From positions 1 to 31,226 of the forward strand of contig CALJLD010000197.1 in assembly GCA_937982665.1 (NCBI GenBank): 31,226 nt of DNA, read 5' to 3'. The DNA comes from an uncultured Planctomycetales bacterium. GTDB lineage: Bacteria > Planctomycetota > Planctomycetia > Pirellulales > S012-138. The notes beneath the pieces were generated by a model. That model was not told the origin of the DNA, searched no databases, and was given only the letters and a program-made list of their open reading frames with translations. Of this stretch, positions 26,378 through 31,226 are shown in pieces. Every line of letters starts with the position of its first letter. The stretch's first letter is position 1. A program made the position numbers and the translations under genes.

Positions 26378-27139
26378 ATGAAACTCCAAGACCATGCCGA
26401 GGAGGCCGTTGAGCATCTTACGGCTGCTGATAAGCGCCTCGCCAAACTCATCGCCAAAGCAGGCCCGCCGGATATCAAATGGTCCGAACAGGAGCGACCC
26501 TTCGACGGGCTGCTGCGAACAATCGTCTATCAACAATTAGCCGGAGCGGCGGCGGCAAAGATCCACGGCCGCGTTGTTGACCTGTTGCCCAAGGCCAAGA
26601 CAAAGCGGCCCCAGGCATTGCTCGATTTGCCGGAGGATGATCTCCGCGGCGCGGGGTTATCGGCCAACAAGCTCAAATCGGTTCGCGATCTCGCGGAAAA
26701 GACCGTCGACGGCACCGTCCCGACGCTGTCGCGGCTGCACAAAATGTCGGATCAGGAAGTTTTGGAACGTTTGACCGCGGTCCGCGGCATTGGCGAATGG
26801 ACAGTGCATATGCTGCTGATGTTTCAACTTGGCCGGCCGGATGTTTTGCCGGTAGGCGACTACGGCGTCCAAAAAGGCTTTATGCTGACGTACAAGACGG
26901 ACGAGCTTCCTAAGCCCAAGCAAATGATAGCGCACGCCGAAAAGTGGCGGCCCTATCGGTCTGTTGCCAGTTGGTACATGTGGCGCGCCGTGGACCTCGC
27001 CGGCGGGAAAATGGTGCTGCCGAAAGCGGAAGCAAAAAAGGCTGCGAAGAAACCCGCTAGTAAGAAAAGCAAGTCAAGACCGAAAAACTCAACGCCAAAG
27101 AAACGAAAGTCCAGCACAGCTCGGCAACGTCGCGGATAG
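26378..27139 (+). CDS. AlkA-type DNA-3-methyladenine glycosylase with basic tail
   Basis: The enzyme excises alkylated purines (such as 3-methyladenine) to start base-excision repair. The HhH-GPD domain covers residues 40-205. It shows IVYQQLAGAAAAKI near 49, the helix-hairpin-helix LTAVRGIGEWTVHMLLMF (132-149), and the catalytic Asp D161 in LPVGDYGVQKG. W189-W199 continue the family fold (KWRPYRSVASWYMWR). Residues 216-253 form a Lys/Arg/Ser/Pro-rich tail (PKAEAKKAAKKPASKKSK...) not part of the standard domain; it may raise non-specific DNA affinity. The ATG at 26378 lies in the divergent gap with thrC. A small membrane-protein gene follows after 73 bases. Confidence 0.93.
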   Translation: MKLQDHAEEAVEHLTAADKRLAKLIAKAGPPDIKWSEQERPFDGLLRTIVYQQLAGAAAAKIHGRVVDLLPKAKTKRPQALLDLPEDDLRGAGLSANKLKSVRDLAEKTVDGTVPTLSRLHKMSDQEVLERLTAVRGIGEWTVHMLLMFQLGRPDVLPVGDYGVQKGFMLTYKTDELPKPKQMIAHAEKWRPYRSVASWYMWRAVDLAGGKMVLPKAEAKKAAKKPASKKSKSRPKNSTPKKRKSSTARQRRG

Positions 27140-27212
27140 AATAGAACGAGTAGCCTTCGAGAATCTGGAAGTTGAGCCCCGCCAAGGAAGCTGCACGTTG
27201 TTAATAATTGCC

Positions 27213-27725
27213 ATGCCGCCGCCTGCGCCGATTGCAGCTAAGGTCGTGATTGGTTTGCTTATGTTGGCGCTGGTAACCCTTCTCGTCACTCGGATCAACA
27301 CCGGCAAGATCCGGAAAATGTCGATGTTCCTTGCCGCGGCGGCGACCATCGGGCTGATCGCATTGCTGGAACGAGATCTGCCTACGGAATGGCTCTCAGG
27401 CTTCAATGACCTTGGTCTTCTCGCTGCGTTTTCTGGAATACTATTCGGAACGCTCATCATCCGCACGGATGGAAAGAGAGTCCCGGCGCGATCTCGATCG
27501 CACGTTCTTTGGCTTTCCGCCTTCGCGCTGCTGGCTGGACCGCTGATCGGGGCTGTGATCGCAGCCATCGTCGTTGGAACGTCGAGCAGCCCAAACGTTG
27601 AATACGCCTACACTTTCGGCGTCTTTTGTGCGGTTGGCACTATCGCAAGCCTGGTTGGTTGCCCAATTGTTGCCTTGGCCGCATCCCAACAGCAGCAGCA
27701 AGACTATGGAATCCAAAGCCACTGA
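27213..27725 (+). CDS. Small four-helix integral membrane protein
   Basis: From the ATG at 27213 the product has 170 residues with four hydrophobic helices: KVVIGLLMLALVTLLV, MFLAAAATIGLIALL, LGLLAAFSGILFGTLII and, after a basic loop (RTDGKRVPARSRS), a long pair of stretches to about residue 160 (LLAGPLIGAVIAAIVVG, AVGTIASLVGCPIVALAA). The C-terminus is a glutamine run. I do not recognise the family. The frame is open well upstream of this ATG, but those residues overlap the glycosylase gene in another frame and look non-coding. It is probably co-transcribed with the glycosylase and the DUF983 gene. Confidence 0.62.
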   Translation: MPPPAPIAAKVVIGLLMLALVTLLVTRINTGKIRKMSMFLAAAATIGLIALLERDLPTEWLSGFNDLGLLAAFSGILFGTLIIRTDGKRVPARSRSHVLWLSAFALLAGPLIGAVIAAIVVGTSSSPNVEYAYTFGVFCAVGTIASLVGCPIVALAASQQQQQDYGIQSH

Positions 27726-27788
27726 ATCGCAGGTTGCGGAGTCCTAATCGTTATCTTCCATCATCTCGCACCAGGATTCATTTCACGC

Positions 27789-28205
27789 ATGGATAACCGC
27801 AGCCAGGATGATGGCTCAAGCGCAGATAACGCGAGCGCTTCGCCGACAGAGCCGCTGCGTTTTGGGCCTATTTTCGCGCGAAGTTGCCGCCTGCGCTGCC
27901 CTCGCTGTGGAGAGGGAAAACTCTTCACAGGCCTCGTCAGCATGAACGATGCCTGCGAACGATGCCGACTGAATATCGCGAGAGAATCTGGCTTCTATCT
28001 GGGCTCAATCTATTTCAACTATGGGCTGACTTCGGTGATTGCCTTGGCCGTATTCTTTACGCTCTTTTTGGGGTATGGCATTTCGCCAGACGCGCAACTT
28101 TGGCCGCTGGCAGCCTTTTGCGTGATCTTCCCGCTGCTCTTCTTTCGTCACGCCCGATCACTTTGGCTAGGGATGGATGTCTGGCTGGACAAGTCCCAGC
28201 AGTGA
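27789..28205 (+). CDS. DUF983 family zinc-ribbon membrane protein
   Basis: DUF983 proteins are short inner-membrane proteins with a four-cysteine ribbon on the cytoplasmic side; their role is not established. The 138-residue product shows C37-x2-C40 (CPRCGEGKLFTGLVSM) and C56-x2-C59 (ACERC), then the conserved ESGFYLGSIYFNYG. Two membrane helices follow (about 76-93 and 103-120), with the C-terminal RHARSLWLGMDVW typical of the family. An extra N-terminal stretch of about 30 Ser/Asp-rich residues precedes the ribbon. The stop is 18 bases from the stop of the convergent ankyrin gene. Confidence 0.9.
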   Translation: MDNRSQDDGSSADNASASPTEPLRFGPIFARSCRLRCPRCGEGKLFTGLVSMNDACERCRLNIARESGFYLGSIYFNYGLTSVIALAVFFTLFLGYGISPDAQLWPLAAFCVIFPLLFFRHARSLWLGMDVWLDKSQQ

Positions 28206-28223
28206 CAAGTTTCTTGGCAATAA

Positions 28224-28844
28224 TCAACCATCGCTCTTATCGCCGCGTCCCTGCAGGAAAGGAATCGGCCGCAACTCCACTTCCTTGACGGATTGCAGAT
28301 AATCCAAGACCGGCTTGGCGTCTTCTTGTCCCACCTGAGCATGGAAGTGCAGCGTGAATCCGTGCGGCCCCTTGGCATCAATCAGCGCCGGCTCAAGTTC
28401 CAACATCGCTTTGACCGCAGGCAACATCCCCATCATTGCGGCGCAAAAAATATCGATCCGCGCGCCGTGGCCAAGCAAGAATTTGACAATGTCTTTGCGG
28501 CCCATGTGCGAGGCACCGCCCAAGCCCGTTTCGAAATCGCCTGCTCCCCAATCAATCGCCGCGTTGATGAGCGCCGGTTCTCGCTCCAACAACTGCTTTG
28601 TCATTTCCAGATCGGAATGGGCATAGATGACGAAGTCTTGTGCCATTGTGCGGTTGACCTGGGGGTTTCGCCAACTGGGCTTAAACGAAGGCGCATCGTA
28701 GTCCCGTTCAAATTCTGCTTCCACGGGACCTTGCTTCGTCTCTTGCTGGCCTTGATCCTGGGCGAACGCGCCCGTGGCCATGCTTGCACCCACTAAGCCC
28801 ATTCCGGCGGCAGCAAACGTACGGCGGCTAATGCGACGTGTCAT
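28224..28844 (-). CDS. Exported ankyrin-repeat protein with Tat-like leader
   Basis: From the ATG at 28844 the 206-residue product begins MTRRISRRTFAAAGMG. This is a good twin-arginine signal, cleaved near AFAQ-D, so the protein should cross the membrane folded. GAGG lies eight bases before this ATG; the ATG at 28850 is too close to the site. Residues 70-190 contain two or three ankyrin-type helical hairpins (LEMTKQLLEREPALINAA, KDIVKFLLGHGARIDIFCAAMMG, LPAVKAMLELEPALIDA). It may be a small periplasmic binding or scaffold protein. The family is fairly common in planctomycetes and some other bacteria; no catalytic motif is visible. Confidence 0.85.
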   Translation of the reverse strand: MTRRISRRTFAAAGMGLVGASMATGAFAQDQGQQETKQGPVEAEFERDYDAPSFKPSWRNPQVNRTMAQDFVIYAHSDLEMTKQLLEREPALINAAIDWGAGDFETGLGGASHMGRKDIVKFLLGHGARIDIFCAAMMGMLPAVKAMLELEPALIDAKGPHGFTLHFHAQVGQEDAKPVLDYLQSVKEVELRPIPFLQGRGDKSDG

Positions 28845-28932
28845 CAACATGTCCTCAACAGTTGGAAAACTCGGTTCGTAGTTTGGGTTTGTTGGCGGCG
28901 GTTGGATCCGTGCGCAGCGCAATGCAAATCAA

Positions 28933-29451
28933 TCAGGCGCTCCACACGCCCGCGTAGGCAATATCATATTCACCCGCGGCGGCAGACACCATTTGGTACA
29001 TCCGCTTTGCGACCTGTCTGAGATGCAAACAATCGTGGGCCGCCCAGGACGCAAGGAGTTCACCCGCGTAGACGGGCCCCACCTTGGGATGTTGATAAGC
29101 CGTGCTGAGATCCGGTTCTTGTAGCGAGCGCAGCCACTGGATCGACTCCGCTCGTGAAGCTCGAAAACGCTGCAAGACTTCTTGCGGATCGGCCTCGTTG
29201 TAACTTCGATCGACAGCCCAACTTGCCGGATCAATCTGAGGCCACGGTTCGGATGGATTGCTCAATGTCGATCGCAGGCGGTAGCGGAAGTCTTGCTCTT
29301 CTTCATCCGCCAGGTGAGCCATGATTTCCAATATCGACCACGCCCCATCGGCGGGCTTCCAGCGGAATTGTTCATCGGACAGGCCGTCCGCCATCGCACA
29401 CAATTTCGCACCGGTCAGTTCCAGCGAATCAACAAGGTATGGAAAGTCCAT
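28933..29451 (-). CDS. Second DinB-family protein
   Basis: The 172-residue product from the ATG at 29451 carries the DinB triad H46 (IMAHLADEE), H139 and H143 (AAHDCLHLRQ), with the family opening WSILEIMAHL. GAGG lies nine bases upstream of the ATG, favouring it over the in-frame TTG at 29464-29466. It is clearly different in sequence from the DinB protein at 7750, so the two are not recent duplicates. Its substrate is unknown. It is about 90 bases upstream of the ankyrin gene on the same strand, so co-transcription is possible. Confidence 0.88.
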   Translation of the reverse strand: MDFPYLVDSLELTGAKLCAMADGLSDEQFRWKPADGAWSILEIMAHLADEEEQDFRYRLRSTLSNPSEPWPQIDPASWAVDRSYNEADPQEVLQRFRASRAESIQWLRSLQEPDLSTAYQHPKVGPVYAGELLASWAAHDCLHLRQVAKRMYQMVSAAAGEYDIAYAGVWSA

Positions 29452-29631
29452 CTGTTCTGGCCTCAATCTGAGAGCGTTTGAAACCCATATAATTTCTTGC
29501 GATGCCGACTAGGCCGCGAAAGAGTCCATGCGAACCGATCAGGTGTTGGCTAGATCACGACAATCCTCGTTTCACTAGACGGCGTTCGCAATTCGCGCTG
29601 CGGCCATTCGAGCTACATAAGAACATCGAAC

Positions 29632-29952
29632 TCAATCCGCCGAGTCGTCATGGTCAGGCGGCGGCGGTCCGTCGGAACCATCGAAAAAATGGTAGTGCTC
29701 CATGTAAGCTGAAAAAAAGTTACCGATATGCTTCGGAGTTCCGTGCCAAGGTTGGCTGGGTTTCCAATACCCATTTGCAATCACACAGTCGTAAACAGTT
29801 ACGTTGACCGGATACTTGGTGAGCGTCCCGGTCAACTTATTCTCCACGATCCAACTCTCAGTGTCACTTTGTGATTCAAAGACCGCGCTGGGGTGCAATG
29901 CTTTCGATCCCATAAAGACCCACACCCACGACTTAGCAATCTTGTCACTCAT
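29632..29952 (-). CDS. Small DUF7710-like protein
   Basis: The 106-residue product reads WVWVFMGSKALHPSAVFES, SWIVENKLTGTLTKYPVNVTVYDCVIANGYWKPS, and finishes HYHFFDG. I recognise this pattern (start 'VWVF...A-FPS-VF', centre 'W....LTGTLT.YP...VYDWA...G.F', end 'EHYHYE-G') as that of a small domain of unknown function now called DUF7710; the assignment is from memory. A Pro/Asp tail follows. It lies 33 bases downstream of cysE on the same strand, so a shared transcript is likely, but no link to cysteine synthesis can be seen. Confidence 0.75.
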   Translation of the reverse strand: MSDKIAKSWVWVFMGSKALHPSAVFESQSDTESWIVENKLTGTLTKYPVNVTVYDCVIANGYWKPSQPWHGTPKHIGNFFSAYMEHYHFFDGSDGPPPPDHDDSAD

Positions 29953-29985
29953 TTCGAGATTCCAGACGCAAGCAATGACACGAAA

Positions 29986-30942
29986 TCAGATCTGATAATT
30001 CAGCGCGGGATTCAATTCGGCAACCTGGTCTTTCATCCTGAGTTTCGGCTTCTCCAGAATGACTGTGGTCTGCGCAGCGACGCTTTCTGTAAGCCAAACG
30101 TTGGATCCAATGATCGAATCGCGACCGATGACCGTCTTGCCACCCAAGACCGTGGCATTGGCATAAATGACTACGCCATCTTCAATGGTTGGGTGTCGTT
30201 TGCAGCCGCGGATAAGTTGCCCCTCATTGTCTTGCGGAAAACTGAGTGCGCCTAACGTCACGCCCTGATAGACCTTGACGTCATTACCAATCTGGCAAGA
30301 TTCGCCGATGACGACTCCAGTCCCGTGATCGATAAAGAAGCGCTTGCCGATTCTCGCGCCGGGATGAATATCGACTCCGGTCTTTCGGTGAGCCCATTCT
30401 GTCATCATCCGCGGGATGTAGGGAACCTCTTGCAGGTATAGTGAATGAGCCAATCGATAAACGGTGATCGCCTCTACGCCTGGATAGCTCAGGATGATCT
30501 CATCCAGGTTCAGCGCGGCCGGATCACCTTGATAAGCAGCTTTGACGTCCAGAGAAAGTTGCTCGTGTAGTTCAGGCAACTGCTCGAGAAAAACCATCGC
30601 GATTTCTTGCCCTCGTGCTTCAAAATCAACGGGCGTTCCCGATTCATCGCAATTGCTGCCTTCGTGCCGTAAAGCTCTGGCAATCTGCCGCGTCAAACGG
30701 TCGTGCAGGCTGTCAATGAGATCACCGACGTGATAGATCACGTTGCCGGCGTGCAAACCTTCCCGCCGCTGATAGCCGGGGAACAAGACTTCCTTTAAGT
30801 CCAGAATGATCCCGGCGATGGCCTCCGGGTTGGGTAAAGGGCAATGTCCCAAGTGGTTGATCGATCGTACGTGCTTGTACTTCTCGACCAACGTTTCTGT
30901 CAGACGCGGAAGCTGTTTTTTTTGTGACTTGTCCGAGGCCAT
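29986..30942 (-). CDS. cysE: Serine O-acetyltransferase
   Basis: The enzyme makes O-acetylserine from serine and acetyl-CoA, the first step of cysteine synthesis. The 318-residue product from the ATG at 30942 has a helical N-terminal region (LDLKEVLFPGYQRREGL) typical of the longer EpsC-like form. The left-handed beta-helix follows: TGVDIHPGARIGKRFFIDHGTGVVIGES, with catalytic D205 and H206 and active-site H250 in KRHPTIEDGVVI. AGGA lies about nine bases upstream of the ATG; in-frame codons further upstream would add 23 residues. Cysteine feedback is usual for the family and involves the C-terminus, which here ends ALNYQI. Confidence 0.94.
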   Translation of the reverse strand: MASDKSQKKQLPRLTETLVEKYKHVRSINHLGHCPLPNPEAIAGIILDLKEVLFPGYQRREGLHAGNVIYHVGDLIDSLHDRLTRQIARALRHEGSNCDESGTPVDFEARGQEIAMVFLEQLPELHEQLSLDVKAAYQGDPAALNLDEIILSYPGVEAITVYRLAHSLYLQEVPYIPRMMTEWAHRKTGVDIHPGARIGKRFFIDHGTGVVIGESCQIGNDVKVYQGVTLGALSFPQDNEGQLIRGCKRHPTIEDGVVIYANATVLGGKTVIGRDSIIGSNVWLTESVAAQTTVILEKPKLRMKDQVAELNPALNYQI

Positions 30943-31029
30943 GGCACAAAGTCCTGCGTTAGTGGCCGAAAGCGGCGGAATGCGAGCCTGTGTGCGGGTT
31001 GGGGTAACCAACTTTCCGGCTCGCTGCAG

Positions 31030-31035
31030 ATTCTA
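31030..31035 (-). promoter_or_regulatory. Possible -10 element for cysE
   Basis: Read on the minus strand this is TAGAAT, five of six matches to TATAAT. No good -35 is visible at the standard distance. It would start transcription about 80 bases before the cysE ATG and place the hairpin cluster upstream of the promoter. Confidence 0.3.
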
Positions 31036-31050
31036 AAATCGCAAAATCGC
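31035..31050. repeat. Tandem 8-base repeat AAAATCGC
   Basis: Two head-to-tail copies (31035-31042 and 31043-31050) lie between the cysE -10 candidate and the hairpin cluster. They could be a regulator half-site pair or simple slippage. Confidence 0.35.
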
Positions 31051-31063
31051 CGCAAAGTACAAG

Positions 31064-31159
31064 ACCCGGCGATGATCCGGAGTGTTGCGCAACCGTTACA
31101 CAGCCGGGCTTGATCGCCGGGTACGATTGTACCGAAGAGTGAGTCAAAGCGTGGCTCAC
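31064..31159. other. Cluster of three hairpins in a divergent intergenic region
   Basis: The main element is a perfect 10-bp inverted repeat, ACCCGGCGAT (31064-31073) with ATCGCCGGGT (31113-31122). Inside it, CCGG (31077-31080) pairs with CCGG (31104-31107) and GTGT (31082-31085) with ACAC (31098-31101), giving one long nested stem-loop. A small GGTAC-GATT-GTACC hairpin (31120-31133) overlaps its last arm, so the two compete by a few bases. GTGAGTC (31139-31145) pairs with GGCTCAC (31153-31159). Neither strand has a following T run. It sits between cysE and a plus-strand gene starting at 31217 and could be a structured leader, a small RNA or a DNA operator. Confidence 0.5.
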
Positions 31160-31216
31160 CAACTGCAGCAGGCGAAATTCGGTCCAATCTCAAGAATAAC
31201 GGAGAAGGAGCCTGAA

Positions 31217-31226
31217 ATGAGAACTC
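31217..31226 (+). CDS. Start of a new plus-strand gene (first three codons)
   Basis: ATGAGAACT (Met-Arg-Thr) begins at 31217, six bases after a strong AAGGAG at 31205-31210 within GGAGAAGGAG, the best ribosome site in the window. The gene runs off the edge, so nothing can be said about its product. Confidence 0.6.

Noticed and set aside
26964..27212. Upstream extension of the small membrane protein into the glycosylase gene
   Set aside because: It overlaps the coding sequence of the glycosylase in another frame and reads as random basic residues.
29502..29807. Plus-strand frame of 101 codons near the DUF7710-like gene
   Set aside because: It overlaps the minus-strand gene, which has recognisable conserved motifs, and shows no family features.
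31064..31122. Reading the long stem-loop as a rho-independent terminator
   Set aside because: No T run follows on either strand, and it lies between divergent starts rather than after a stop codon.

Overview
The window looks like chromosomal DNA from a planctomycete, probably close to the Pirellulales. That placement is inferred from gene content: a secreted DUF1080 protein, a DUF1501 protein with a twin-arginine-like leader, large secreted or membrane-anchored proteins with planctomycete-style architecture, an LptD/OstA-type outer-membrane protein, and many short conserved proteins without known function. No rRNA or taxonomic marker is present to settle it. I see no prophage, insertion sequence, CRISPR array or recognisable defence island.

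Layout. Positions 312-7587 are a plus-strand run: a small acidic-tailed hypothetical, a DUF1080 protein, a membrane-anchored protein whose stop overlaps the start of a glycerate 2-kinase, then a large LptD-like protein. A widespread palindromic repeat (the one that gives VIPAKAGIQ/SREGGNP pseudo-peptides) and a DinB-fold protein follow. At 8302-11384 the minus strand carries a TPR protein and YebC. A 422-base divergent gap (11385-11806) holds two sets of short repeats, one looking like a tandem operator. Next come a plus-strand two-domain hypothetical and a small conserved protein, then two large minus-strand cell-envelope proteins (a TIM-barrel-like secreted protein and a zinc-ribbon/membrane/beta-propeller-like protein) and a tRNA-Leu(UAG). 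Positions 18135-21534 hold tdh, a SpoU/TrmH RNA methyltransferase and a DUF1501 protein, all minus. Positions 21912-23870 hold a HAMP-like two-helix membrane protein and a membrane-anchored alpha/beta hydrolase that appears to lack its catalytic histidine, ended by a clear terminator. thrC and fmt (minus) are divergent from an AlkA-type DNA glycosylase, a small membrane protein and a DUF983 protein (plus). The window closes with minus-strand genes for an ankyrin protein with a Tat-like leader, a second DinB protein, a DUF7710-like protein and cysE, then a strongly structured intergenic region and the first codons of a new plus-strand gene.

Metabolically the recognisable enzymes concern serine, glycine and threonine (glycerate kinase, serine acetyltransferase, threonine synthase, threonine dehydrogenase), but they are scattered and do not form one operon. 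The most unusual signals are non-coding: the hairpin cluster at 31064-31159 and the operator-like repeats at 11556-11600. Among proteins, the His-less hydrolase next to a HAMP-only protein, the DNA glycosylase with a histone-like basic tail, and the threonine synthase with an apparently eroded zinc ribbon deserve a second look. Nothing here is, on sequence alone, a convincing new multi-gene system.
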